A program made the position numbers and the translations under genes. A stretch of DNA of 64,000 nt, from the NCBI GenBank assembly GCA_020137815.1, contig CM035353.1:6649298-6713297 (forward strand), read 5' to 3'. The number at the start of each line of letters is the position of its first letter. The stretch's first letter is position 1. The notes beneath the pieces were generated by a model, which worked only from the letters and a program-made list of their open reading frames with translations, was not told where the DNA came from and did no database searches. This DNA comes from Hormiphora californensis. Taxonomy: Eukaryota; Ctenophora; Tentaculata; Cydippida; Pleurobrachiidae. This document shows, in pieces, positions 27,401 through 39,214 of the stretch.

Positions 27401-30400
27401 TACATTACTAAAATTGTCATCTCGAAGACGGATGTGACTATAATTTGTCCTGCGACAATTACTACTAATGACAATGAAACTATCGGCAACATTACATGGG
27501 GAGCAACTAATGATATCAAAACCCACAAGACAATGTGTGAGTATAAACCACTTCTTGTTAATCAAAAAATATTTAATACAGTTATACTACTCATTTTCTC
27601 TCTTTCTCCATTGATCAGTTCTCCCTGTAGACCAGATTCCCAAAAATTGTGGTGAGATATAGATAGTATTCTTGCCAGTGCTATAGAATCAGCTAATATC
27701 AACTGTATTTCCAGGTCCCTATGGAGGTGAGAGTGGCTATAACACAGTCGCCTATGCAACACGGGAGTGTAAATCAGATGGATGGGGCACCCTTGATACT
27801 AGTGCATGTGGGGTAAGTACAACAGAGAATTAGTGGCGGGCCGGCGGTGGAACCATACGGTTACCGGCCCCGCCCTTACCGCGGTTACCGGTTACCCCGC
27901 CCCTACGGTTACCCAGCTGTGCCGTGGAAAATAGCTAGCTTGTATATCTCAGATTTAATTCCCATACAATATCATCTCGCTCCAAATTGGGCACGTGTTT
28001 CACGTTCTTTTGCTCAAATATGCGAGCTTAGAGTGGTATACCGCTAATCTGTAACGGCTCACTTTCTTATGATATTCCTCCCCTCTAGGGTAAATTCACT
28101 ATCAATATAGAGGAGGTTGATGAGTATATTGAAAACACGAATGTAACCGATGAAACGGTGGAGCAATTTACTGAGACTATCAGTCAGGTAATTTTGTGAT
28201 ATATATCATGAGGAGAGATTATAATGAACTATAGTTCATTAATCTCTATAGCCATGTGCCATGATATAGCTCCGGGGTAGATTAGCGAGCCACACAGTAA
28301 CGAACAGCTATACCTATATTCTGTCTGTACGATATTTAAAAAAAACGTGATCCATTGTATATGGATCACGTTTTTTAAAAACACATAAAGCCCTTTCCAC
28401 AATTATTGTTAACCCTGATCTCCACCACTTCCAGGTTGTTCAAGTAAATGACACAGTTGACAGTAAAACACTTGACTCAGCATCAACTGCCCTGGACAAA
28501 ATATCCACTGCTGCAGCCAGCAAAGATGTTATAATCACTCCCGACAGTAAATTTTTATCAGTTTAAACTTAATTATTATCACTATCCAATTTATGTCGTT
28601 GCGTCATAAGCTGCAGCTAAAATATAGTTTAAAACATGTTATTAAACATATTCAGTCGGCAATTTCTAAAATAAATCGGTGAATACTAATACAATTTAAA
28701 ATTTAGCCATCATAAATTTTAGGATATATTTTATTTGCAGCACTATAATAATAGGTGGCAAAGGTTCTCTTGATCACATAACGTTATGCGGTGTGATCAG
28801 GAATATAAGAATACGAGATTCTTGTTCTGTATAACTAGTACGTAATTAATACGCAAGACCGGAGAGGACCAGACAATAGTCGATGGTTATCTAGGATATA
28901 GTTATATATGAGAATATCATCCATAATAAACTGCAGTGAAACCTCGATTTACCGGACATTTATCCTTCCAGCGAAGGGTGAGGGTCTCGGTAAATCGAGG
29001 TTTGACTGTGCTAGGTTAAATTACTGTAGGCGAGACGTCTGGACCATAGTAATTATTAATCAAATATATCATGTATGTATATGTATTTATATAAATATGA
29101 GTTCCCACGAACGCCGGAATCGGTTTTATTATGAAAAATTTATAATTATATAAATTAATCATATTAATACAGGGTGTTCATATGGGATCTTTACAAGCAA
29201 TGGGCTTCACCCAGAAAAAATTTGACAAAATTAGCTTATGAAACTTCATACTTGGACTATTCTATAACCTCATTCAAGGTTCCTGGTGTTTCCGGAGCTC
29301 TACTACCCCTGGAAGTGTGTTTTTGGCATCAAAACCACCAGAAGGAATTTTTTGCTGGTGCTGAGACTTTGCTAGAATGTTTTTTGGGTATTTTCTATGT
29401 CAATTCCAAAGTTTCATGATGATTGGATGTGTGGTTCAGTCACCAAGTTCCAAGTAAACTGGCTGGAAAGGCCCAAAAACGGCTCAAAAACGGCAAAAAT
29501 TGATATTTTAGAGTCTTTCCAGGCACTTTTTTCAAAATTTTGAGTTCATAAAACACATCCAATCATCATGAAACTTTGGAATTGACATAGAAAATACCCA
29601 AAAAACATTCTAGCAAAGTCTCAGCACCAGCAAAAAATTCCTTCTGGTGGTTTTGATGCCAAAAACACACTTCCAGGGGTGTTAGAGCTCTGGAAACACC
29701 AGGAACCTTGAATGAGGGTATAGAATAGTCCAAGTATGAAGTTTCATAAGCTAATTTTGTCAACTTTTTTCTGGGTGAAGCCCAACGCTTGTAAAGATCC
29801 CATATGAACACCCTGTATATGATATTTTAGCACCAGAAGAAAACTCACTTTCCCATGCAGCGACAAACACCGTTATCGAGATTGCCAACACTATCAATAC
29901 CAATACTGATGAGGAGACTATGTCTAGCCAGGAGAAGGAAACTAACGCTGCAACAAAGTAAAGAATACTTTTTTAACTTGGTCTTATTTTAATACCGTTT
30001 ATTGGTACTTGTCTAATTCTGATACGGTCCACTCTCACTTTAACTTGATTTTATTAGCACTTTATCTCAGTCCTATAAGTCAGCTACAAGAACTGCTATA
30101 ATACCTGACTTTGTTTCTAGGGTTGTCAAGTCGGTCGAGAGTGTGGCGGCTGCAGTTCAGTTGACCGAAGAAACACCAACATTCTCAGCCAAGACACCTT
30201 CTCTGAGCGTATCAGCAGTTAATCCCAGCCTGTCTGCTAAAACCACTGAGAGCGGCACTACTGTAGACACAATTGAGGCTTCTTTTACTCCCGGCTCCGA
30301 AGGTAATGAGTATGTTATATGTAGAGCTGTTATCAATTATGTTGTTCATCCTTTTTTCACATTACTCAACAAGTTGGACCCCCTGTATGTACTGCAGGAT

Positions 30401-33400
30401 GTTCGGGGGAAATGGGTTTGCCTGGTAAATCGGGGCTGACTAGGTACTTGAACAAAAGCTAATGTACATGTATTGCAACATTTCTCTATTATCCCTATAA
30501 TATATCCCTATTATAGGTACGGATATTGATATTCAGTTCAAAGGTGGAGCCGAGGTAACGCAAGAGAACAGCATCGTAATAAAAAGTGGGAATGTAGCGG
30601 ATGGTGAAAACTTGTACTTTACCTCCTTCGAGAAAAACAGCACATTGTTTGTGTCTGCATCTGAAACGGAGGGAGCTGAGGGAGATAGATATACTAGAAC
30701 CAGCCAAATCCTGGGTGCAGGTATGTACTTAAATAGCTGTTTATATAATTTGAGCTAATGGGATGAATATAAATTGTACGAGTCCTTACTTGCAATTATA
30801 GATGATAGACTCAATCGTCAACCGGATTGCTTATAAATGTATGCAGTTGTACATACTGCATACTGCACAATGTACGTTTTACATTCTGCATATCTCATAG
30901 CCTATCATTCAATTATTTTCAGGTATTGGAACAGGCGAGACTAGCAAAGAATTTTCAGAGGAAAATGCAGTATATCTATCTTTCACAGTCGATCAAAATG
31001 TCAAGAACAAGAGAGCAATGTGTCAATACTACGACATGGAAGAGGGATCAGGATCGGCTGATTGGAGTTCCGAGGGCATGATTTATGTGAACACGTCCGA
31101 TGATGGCCTTACGATCACCTGCAAGGCACTCCATCTGACTAACTTTGCAATTCTTGTCAACCCCAGCAACTCATACGTAAGAAAACGGGTGGAAGAGCGG
31201 GGAGTTTGATAAAAAATCTTAGGTTTCAGTTCATAACCGATATATCTGATATCGTACTATACTGATATTCTCTACTCTTTCTAGTTTACCGGCGCACAAG
31301 AACTGACCCTGCAAGTAATAACAATTGCTGGGTGTATCCTGTCTATTATTGGACTTCTTATTACCATTATTGGACTTGCTGTTTTCAAACAAATCCGATC
31401 TGTTCAGACTAACAAGTGAGTAGAAACATATATCTAGCGATCAATGAATTTACATAGTACTGGCCAAGTTTATGATACAATTGTGTTAGCTAATTTAAAT
31501 AAAAATACGTCTCCAGGGTTCATATTGGATTGGCACTTTCTCTGTTCTTTGCGTACACTTTCCTACTCATTGGTCTAGACCAAACCTCAAACCAGGGTAA
31601 GTCAACATGTTGATGTAATACACATACTGTACATGATATTATTGTATTATTTGTGAGGCCACCCCTCCCCCACTATTTCAATTTGTGTGATATTATTGTA
31701 CTAAACTCCTCGATTTAATATCACGTATTACCACATCTCGCTAACCCCGGTTCCCAATGTGTCTAGGTACTTGTTACTTCTTTGCCATTGCAATTCATAT
31801 TTCATTCCTGAGTGCGTTCTGTTGGATGTTAGTAGAGGCAGGGAACCTCTACCTCCGACTTGTCGTCGTCTTTGAGTCCTACTCTCGGCTGTTCCTAAAG
31901 TTTTCAATCTTCACCACAGGTATAATTGTTGCATTTTACGTAGCTGCGAGAAATACAGACTAAACATGCCTATAGTTAGTTGGTTAAGTAGATCAAATAG
32001 AGGTCCGTAATGCGCTCTACATGATAATGGTATAGTGGTTTAAAGTAGTATCCATCTAACCATTCACTATACCTAATATGTCCGTATTATCTTTATTAAA
32101 CTTATCTGCACAAGATAGCTTCTTCTAGACGGAACAGGTCCATTCTTAGTGTTATGTAGTTTTCTAGCTATTCGCAGTTATTCAGCTGAAGGCTGGATTT
32201 ACTCAACTAGACTGCAGCGCCAGAGTTAGGGTAGACCGGGGTAATTTGGACGGTGGGGCAATGTGGTCACAGGACGGGGCAATGTGGACTAGTGATTTAT
32301 ATGGGACTTTTAAATTGTGGTGTTTAGTGTGAAATAACGAAAAATGACGACTTTAAAGTTATAGGTTATAGGTTATAGCGTGCCAAACTCTGCCCGTTAG
32401 GGCAGAACGACATTGCAACCTCGCCATAGCGTCTGTCATCGTGTTGTGGTCAGTTGATATCATTGCATTCATGTTGTCAGTCAGTAATTGTACTTGCAAG
32501 ACACTTACGCAGCCCCCACGGTTAAAGGTCGGTTGCACTCTTCGCATCTCCGCCCCGTGAGGACATTGCAGTTATCTTGCGAATAAGCAAAAAGACAAGT
32601 TAGGGGGCACATTTTCAAGCTTGGGTGGCTGTGCAGGTAGGCCTGTTCGTTTGTTTGTTACGACGACGGTCCGTCGAGTGGACACTTCTCAAGCTTGGGT
32701 CTGGGGTAGTCTGTCTTTATCCCATTTCCTGGATATTAATAAAGTATAACAGTCGGAGCCCGATTTACCAAGCATCCCAATTTACCACGCTAAACCCTTT
32801 GCCCCCGAGCATCCCGGTAAATCCGGGTCCGACTGTACAAAATTTGGCTACGCTACAGAAACTAAAATGAAGAATCTGCATTATTATTATAGCCTTGAAA
32901 GATAATTTTATATGTCAGAACAAGATAGCAGAACAACGCAATAAACCAGCGATGACCAGTTTGATATTTTTTAGAAAACCAATAACCAATTCTTGTATCT
33001 ATCAGTCTGCATTTATTTCTTCCTCTTCAGTCTTCTTTATAGTACTTCCTCTTCTGCCTTGATGTGTATGTCGTATACACTATATTTTACAGCTTACTCA
33101 ACAGTTCGTCACTATTTTACTCCAACGCTGGATGTTTCCTAGAGTTAGAGAAGTTGTGAGATAAGAACAAATATTATAACAGATGTGGGTATTACATTAA
33201 TTCATACTAGTAGGGTAGACCGGGGTAATTTGGACGGTGGGGCAATGTGGTCACAGGACGGGGCAATGTGGACTAGTGATTTATATGGGACTTTTAAATT
33301 GTGGTGTTTAGTGTGAAATAACGAAAAATGACGACTTTAAAGTTAAACTTTATTTCGGTAAACTTAATTACGATAATTATTTAAATTAAGGGTCAGAATT

Positions 33401-36400
33401 TCACAATATGATACTTTTCTATCCAGTTTCATCATCAAAATGACATTAGCTTTCGATTTAATTAGCTAATTGGCATTTTAATGAAGCGGGGCAATTCGGA
33501 CAATTTGGGGCAATTCGGACGAAAAAATCGGGGGCAATTCGGTCATAATCCAGATTGCCCCATGGGGCAATTTGGACTAGACCAAATTGCCCCATGGGGC
33601 AAATTGGTTAATACAAATTGGCCTCATGGCGCCTTTATACTCGTTTCTATGGTAACCATAGACAACCTGCTTTCATAATTATCCTATTCAAGCAATATAG
33701 ATGGCTAAAACTGAGTAAATAGACCAAAAAATAGAAAAAAGGCGCATTTTACAACCAATTCTCTGATTGCCAAGGTAACAAGTCAATCCATGGTGTGGCA
33801 TTCGACAAACCAACTTCATAGTGTGCTCCAGAATATCTAGGACTGGTGCTTTGATGACCAAAAGTAGTGTTTTATCATGATAATCATCCTTATGCAGCTG
33901 ATATAACTGAATAAAGGGATAAATTACAGGCTAACTTAGAGCAATAGGCATACATTTGATAACCAAAGCCACTGACTGGCTGGTAACTGAGGGCAGTCTG
34001 ATGTCTCATTGTGACTCACAATCATGTTTAAATAATCGATAGTCTAATAATACGGATGTAATGGTTGAATTTGGAGCAAGAAAATAGTACAGTAATGCAA
34101 ATTCGCCGGTTGCTATGGTAACAAACTCCGTTGCTATAGTAACCCCAGGGAATTGCATTGAGTGGGAATCGGCCACTAACATGATTAATTAGACTGGATC
34201 CCCATAATAGTAATTTCTGGCCTTGTAAGCACTGCACCTGAAAACACAAACAGCACTCCTTTGAAAACCGTAGCTTTATTTGCATGTGGCTTTTTGATCT
34301 TTGATGTCGATTTTCTCAAAAACCCTATTTGGGATTAGATTAAATCTTTTTCTAATCGACTAGGCTAATCCTGAGCTTTCGAAAATGCACCCTGTAGATA
34401 TAGATCTGATGAACACTTAATTTTTTTGTTAATTAGGCTAATTACTACTTAATTAACTAATTTTGAAAAAAGGAATAGCACGGGATACTAAATTACTAGA
34501 TGACTGAAAAGTTTGAAATCGATATCTCAAAAACTGTGGCTACAATCTAAGTTTGTCCAAATAGCCCCAACCTCGGTCTGATTTACATCGCAGATTTACA
34601 GCTGGGGCAATGTGGTGTGTCGCGGTCACGTGATTGAATGCGCGCATTGTGATTGGTGTAGAAGCCACTAGTCCAAATTGCCCCGTGTCTCGCGATCAAA
34701 AATATTCCGACTTACATTCATTAACAAGGTTAATTAGCTATCTAAAAGTTATGTTTTCGGTGTAAATTTGTTCTGAGGCTCAAGATAAAGGTTCAGTTGC
34801 ACAAATTGAGTAGCTAACTAATTGATTAAGTAAATTAATGGCTCTTGAAATACCAATTGAATGCCAAAACCGTTCCAAATTACCCCGGTCTACCCTAGAG
34901 AAAGAATGGCTCTATAATAGCTGAGTTACATATAAAACACAAACCATCCATCCTCGGTTATACAACAACTTAATTAACTTGTTAAAGTCATACGCGAGTC
35001 GATTATTATATAGCTACACTTCCATGAAACTAACCTATTTTCATTTCAGCTGTTCCTGTTCTGATCGTGATAATTACCATTATAGTGGAGTTCGCAGGTG
35101 GAAACGGTGCCTACATTGTCTACGACATTTCTAGCGGAACAGCACTATAGTGAGTTTATTGATTAGTGCAGGGGGTATGCAGAGTAACTACATATTGTAG
35201 TAACCACTAACCACCCCTAGTAACCACCTGCAGTAACCACCCCTAGCTACCACCCCTAGTAACCAACCCTAGTAACCAACCCTAGTAACCACCGCTAGTA
35301 ACCAACCCTAGTAACCACCGCTAGTAACCAACCCTAGTAACCACCGCTAGTAACCACCCCTAGTAACCACCCCTAGTAAACACCGCTAGTAACCACCGCT
35401 AGTAACCACCCCTAGTAACCACCGCTAGTGACTACCCCTAGTAACCACCGCTAGTAACCACCGCTAGTAACCACCGCTAGTAACCACCGCGAGTAATCAC
35501 CACTAGTAACCACCACTAGTAACCACCCTTAGTAACCACCCCTAGTAACCACCCCTAGTAACCACCCTAGTAACCACCCCTAGTAACCACCCTAGTAACC
35601 ACCCCTAGTAACCACCACTTCTCAGCTGTTTCTTGGATTATCACGCCCGTATCGCTGCATTCCTCGTTCCCCTCTTCCTCATGCTGGTGGTTAACTTCGC
35701 AGTCTTTGTCCGGGTTATGTGGGTGCTGTTCCGTGGACGACAAGCCAAATCCAAATCTGATATGTAAGTATAATAGCTATTCAAGCTGATGTTCATGAAT
35801 TGTAATGAATCTCAGAGTCTGACTACCCTTAGTAACCACCCATGAATCCACCCCTGTTATAGTGTAACCTACAGCGAACTAAACTTTGTAATGTTCTGCA
35901 GGACTCAGTGGTTAGCCAGGCTACGAAGTGCGGTGGCTGTCTCTACCCTAATTGGACTCTCCTGGATTATCGGCTTCCTAGCCATTGGCGGTGCTTCATT
36001 CGGAGTTAACGTAGTTTTTGTCTTCTGTAACTCCCTTCAGGTTCGAGGCAATGTAACACAATACATGATATTGTTATAGAAAACAACACTGTGTCCGTGC
36101 TCAATTCAATAAAACACAGCACTAGTTTTTTCACGTTTTAGTCCCCCTGCTACAGTGGTTAAATCGCGTGGTTCAGAGTTTTTATAGACGATAGATTTTA
36201 CAAAGTGAACAACTTTCTTCATGTTATAGTTCCACAGAAATGTAACTGCACGTGTTGTTCAGGGTGTTTTGATCTGCTATCTCTACTGCTTCGCGAAGAC
36301 TGATGTTACTACTAAGTGGAAGACTAGCCTGAGATCTAGTCTCTCTAAATCAAGAAGTGGAGGTATGTTGTTCCTCCTTCTCCCAATCAACTTGAGTTTA

Positions 36401-38297
36401 TTTCTGTTTCTGGGCACCATGACACACATACACGAGACACACGAGACAGATTTCAGTCCGGCGTCCTTTAGATGAGAACTTATATTCAATATTTCAGCCA
36501 TACACTCAATTTAGTCTCAACAAGTCAACCATTGATAAGTGATGGCTGCAGTATTGCATTTTAAAAGGCCTTGATAAATGATCATTTTACCCAAATTTTA
36601 CTACATCACTTAACCAGGTCACATCTGCAGCCGGATGTAGTTAGACAGCTAGCATTCCCTGAAATCTCTAGACTACTCTCACTTTATCTCTATATCCCAC
36701 TGTAATAATCCTCTGATCTTTATATCTTCCCCCCATTTAACCCCTCTATATCCCCCATTTAACCCCTCTATATCCCTCATTTAACCCCTCATTTAACCCC
36801 TAATTTTACCCCTCATTTAACCCCTCAATAATATCCCCCATTTAATCCCTCTATATCCCCCATTCAACCCCTAATTTAACCCCACTATATCCCCCCATTT
36901 AACCCCTCTATATCCCCCATTTAACCCATCTATATCCCCCATTTAACCCCTCTATATCCCCTCTATATCCCCCCATTTAACCCCTCTATAATATCCCCTC
37001 ATTTAACCCCCCATTTAACCCCTCTATATCCCCCACTTCAGATAGATCAGGTGTCTCTGGTGGAGTCAGTACATTCCCCATGATGCGCAGTGGCAACCCC
37101 AGCTCCAATGCAAACACCAAGTCTACCACCGCTACCGGGGGTCAGCTGGGCAAGTTGGTCAGCACTAGTAAGGTCAGCGAGCACAGTCAAGAAGGAAAGA
37201 AGGTCACTCCGCCTCCCACTGAGCCCAGTGAGAAGTCAGCGACCAACAATAATGTCTACTTTAATGTAAGTACCCTCTAAATGGTTTTGTTACTCAGATA
37301 TGTTTATATACTGTGCTGATAATATGCAGGCCGTGTTTATTTTTAGGCCACTCATGCCGTTGGGCCAAGCGGGTCTATTCCATACAACGTTTGGATGGAC
37401 ACTTAAGTGTTCAAATTATGAATCGCTGTTGTTGTGTTGCCATGGTTAGTAGAACTCTAACGTGGTTGCCATGGTTAGTAGAACTCTAACATATTCCCAA
37501 CGTGTTTAGAGCCCAGCTAAATACAAACCACTTCATTAAAGTACACTTTGACAGTAGGTAACAGTGGTGTGTCCCAATTACAATACCGTACTATAATTGT
37601 GCAGCCCTACATCTGCTAAGGGCTCTTGATACTCAGATACTCAGATAGACAGTTGGGTGATCGGATAACTGTTTATTAGCCTCATGTTTGATAGTCAGAG
37701 TTTTTGTTATTCTCTCTGGGCTGAGCAAATGAACCAGACGGGTATAATGTCGACATTATACCCGTCTGGTTCATTTGTTCAGCCTAGAGAGAATAACAAA
37801 AACTCTGACTATCAGATACTCAGATACTATACTGTCCAATGTCCATGTCATAGCATCTGTCACGTGATGAATCAAACCGACAAACTCAATCGTATAATCA
37901 TGATCGTTGTTTTTTACGTTAATTAAATGGGAAATTCAGTGAAGCAGTACTTGATCATTTGGGGTGTGAGTGTTGTTGTGAATCTATATTCTATAATATG
38001 TATCTGCGTGTTATAGGCCCACCGCCTACCAAGTATATCAGATACACTTGTGATACAGTTATGTGATCAGCTTCATTTTATTTCCCCTAAACAAGGGCCC
38101 TAACACCAGCTCATTCCCCCTCCTCAGACGAACACAGGAGGACCCCATTTATGATGATATCTCAGGACCCACCTGCTGCTACTCCTGCTGCCCAAACGGA
38201 GAACGATATCTCTGAGGACCATATCTATGAAGATCATGACACCTTTGGACCTCCTTCAGTTGCTCTACGACCCGCAGTAGACCGGGCTGCTGAGTGA
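18452..38297 (+). CDS. Adhesion G-protein-coupled receptor: LDLa, pentraxin-like, HormR, GAIN/GPS, 7TM
   Basis: Exons (approximate): 18452-18571, 18857-18979, 19121-19189, 19362-19475, 22055-22216, 22354-22437, 22674-22852, 22945-23079, 23164-23326, 23498-23647, 23737-23830, 23930-24068, 24373-24805, 25003-25080, 25671-25831, 26013-26081, 26292-26466, 26698-26931 (or 27034), 27399-27536, 27619-27651, 27715-27812, 28089-28187, 28435-28546, 29831-29956, 30121-30302, 30517-30720, 30923-31176, 31285-31415, 31517-31596, 31767-31919, 35050-35149, 35626-35763, 35902-36040, 36263-36362, 37042-37265, 38166-38297. Many junctions are phase 1. Modules in order: a short LDLa (CDGIPDCADFSDE), a pentraxin/LamG-like block (24373-25831), HormR (27619-27812), GAIN with GPS (30923-31176, HLTNFAIL), then seven membrane segments ending in NSLQGVLICYLYCF. 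The start codon and signal peptide were not identified. Expected role: plasma-membrane receptor, self-cleaved at HL/T. Confidence 0.85.
20049..20120 (-). tRNA. tRNA-like gene, copy 1 (minus)
   Basis: 72 nt. The 7-bp acceptor stem GGTTCGG/TCGAACC, D-arm GCTC-AGTGGTA-GAGC (A box) and T-loop GGTTCAATTCC (B box) are all present. A T-run terminator (TTTTT) follows 6 nt downstream. The anticodon arm is poor: loop CGCGTCT lacks U33, the stem has mismatches, and one T-stem pair is T-C. The amino acid is therefore not assigned; it may be a pseudogene or a Pol III promoter module. Confidence 0.6.
20370..20441 (-). tRNA. tRNA-like gene, copy 2 (minus)
   Basis: Identical in sequence and context to copy 1, exactly 321 bp further on. 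Confidence 0.6.
20691..20762 (-). tRNA. tRNA-like gene, copy 3 (minus)
   Basis: Identical to copy 1; last unit before the inversion point. Confidence 0.6.
20929..20951 (+). pseudogene. tRNA 3' fragment at the inversion junction
   Basis: Only the T-arm and the 3' acceptor strand remain, fused to 'cgggcagatct' of the left arm. This is the breakpoint of the palindrome. Confidence 0.75.
21201..21272 (+). tRNA. tRNA-like gene, copy 4 (plus)
   Basis: Reverse-complement copy of the left-arm genes, with the same A box, B box and TTTTT terminator. Confidence 0.6.
21522..21593 (+). tRNA. tRNA-like gene, copy 5 (plus)
   Basis: As copy 4, 321 bp further on. Confidence 0.6.
21843..21914 (+). tRNA. tRNA-like gene, copy 6 (plus)
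   Basis: As copy 4. The unit is cut about 57 bp after the gene by the right end of the insertion. Confidence 0.6.
22466..22550. mobile_element. Small pogo-like MITE with C-run
   Basis: 'cctcgatttagtggcagg' and 'gccactaaatcggggtccg' form inverted ends around an 18-20 C run, in a receptor intron. Related to the 1,556 family but with 'tagtggc' in place of 'taccgg'. Confidence 0.55.
24120..24330. repeat. Intronic (tagatattag)n minisatellite
   Basis: Ten-bp units with occasional 'tagtaattag' variants, in the intron before the pentraxin-like exon. Confidence 0.9.
26967..27018. repeat. 52-bp perfect hairpin with 21-bp arms
   Basis: Arms gaaaccgaccgcattttct-aa and complement surround 'actgggtcgg'. 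It lies between two possible splice donors of the receptor exon that begins at 26698, and its first arm holds an in-frame TAA (26985-26987). Possibly a very short MITE. Confidence 0.8.
28934..29008. mobile_element. Small pogo-like MITE
   Basis: The inverted ends cagtgaaacctcgatttacc and its complement enclose about 35 bp, in a receptor intron. Confidence 0.6.
29170..29815. mobile_element. 646-bp fold-back MITE, TA-flanked
   Basis: Almost the whole element is one inverted repeat. The ends are CAGGGTGTTCATATGGGATC and complement, flanked by TA on both sides, consistent with Tc1/mariner-type targeting. Mirror-image 81-codon frames in the two arms are artefacts. The right end lies only 15 bp before the receptor exon starting at 29831, so the element supplies part of that 3' splice region. 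Confidence 0.8.
30923..31176 (+). other. GPS motif and end of the GAIN domain of the adhesion GPCR
   Basis: Cys 1 (MCQYYD) and Cys 3 (TITCK) of the usual four GPS cysteines are seen. Positions normally occupied by Cys 2 (SSEGM) and Cys 4 (CKALHLT) are not cysteine. The HLT cleavage tripeptide and following NFAIL tethered-agonist start are intact. Confidence 0.75.
32227..32361. repeat. 135-bp fragment identical to the left end of the 33,211 element
   Basis: Starts tagggtagaccggggtaatt and ends gacgactttaaagtta, matching 33,211-33,345. It is a truncated copy in the same intron. Confidence 0.85.
32750..32835. mobile_element. Small pogo-like MITE
   Basis: Inverted ends cagtcggagcccgatttacc / cggtaaatccgggtccgactg; same family as 1,556 and 57,974. 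Confidence 0.6.
33211..34897. mobile_element. 1.7-kb non-autonomous DNA transposon with TIRs
   Basis: The left end tagggtagaccggggtaatt and right end aattaccccggtctaccct-a are inverted repeats of about 24-28 bp with few mismatches. The interior repeats 'ggggcaatttgga' and complement. No transposase frame was found. It fills most of the large intron between membrane exons 31767-31919 and 35050-35149. Superfamily not assigned. Confidence 0.65.
35205..35624. repeat. Intronic minisatellite (taaccacccctag)n
   Basis: Thirteen-bp units alternating cccctag and cgctag variants. It runs almost to the 3' splice site of the exon at 35626. Confidence 0.9.
36715..37036. repeat. Intronic minisatellite (ccccatttaacccctctatat)n
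   Basis: Pyrimidine-rich units of about 20 bp immediately before the exon at 37042. The array also forms its polypyrimidine tract. Confidence 0.9.
37689..37814. repeat. 126-bp near-perfect palindrome centred on GTCGAC
   Basis: Arms of 63 bp with about two mismatches meet at gtcgac with no spacer. It lies in the last intron of the adhesion GPCR. Hairpin MITE or recombination product. Confidence 0.85.
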
Positions 38298-39214
38298 GGT
38301 GCCTAGTGCGAGTGATCGGAAGATCAAAAGAGATCACCCTTGGAAGGAATGTGAAAGATGGAATTAGGGAGAAGGTGGAGACCTATGAGAATTTGATTGA
38401 AGATGCCCGGGTAGGGCTGGGAGTGGCGGGTGGGAGCTCGTTAATGAGAAATGAATCGGGAACAGCACAGGTTGACACGAGTTTTCAAGTTCCCCAACGA
38501 ACAAGGAGTGGAGATAGTGATAGTGATAGTAGGTCACCGTTAAAACTGTGATCAATGTGTGTACTGTTATCATTTAGTTAGTATTTTAGTGTGCAGGTGA
38601 TTTACATGTGATTTTAGTGCAGTTCCAAGCAGAACGATGGCAGTTTTTCAATCAGTGAATTAAAAAAGCTCAATTTTCATGGAACCAAAGTCCGAGATAA
38701 TTGTTTTTTGATAACGCATGCAGTATACGGTATGCTTATATGAGAATGGTGATCAATAACTGTAGATAGATAGTAATCGATTTAATAACGAATTTAAAGC
38801 TCAAAATATTGCAAGTGTTTCAAGTCTTTTTTCTTCGGTTCTGAGTTTCTTACACAACACATAGTAGATATGTTCTGGATTTGATTCTTTTTTACTTTCC
38901 TCAAAATCATATCAATTAGTTTTATTTCTAACTAAAAAGCCCAAATCGATAACACCTGGTCCTAGTTTGCAAAATGATTTCATTTTGCTTGTCTGGCGCC
39001 GCGAACCCCATCTGTCGACCAAAACGCACAAATGGGGTCCGCGGCACCGGACAGTATATGAAAGTGGTTGTGGTTGTGGGTTGTCCTTTCAAGTGTATCA
39101 GATGATAAATCATTTGTAATCGGATTAACAAACTATGTACAAGAATTCATAAAACAAAGTCACATGGTTTAGGATAAATAATAGGGGATATATCTCTCAG
39201 TTATATAACAGGCG
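38298..39214. other. 3' flank of the adhesion GPCR; one GC-rich hairpin
   Basis: AT-rich, with no exon seen. A hairpin at 38989-39053 (gtctggcgccgcgaacccca and imperfect complement) stands out by base composition and may be a small MITE. Confidence 0.45.

Noticed and set aside
29174-29811. Two nearly identical 81-codon proteins on opposite strands
   Set aside because: Mirror images from the two arms of a fold-back MITE.
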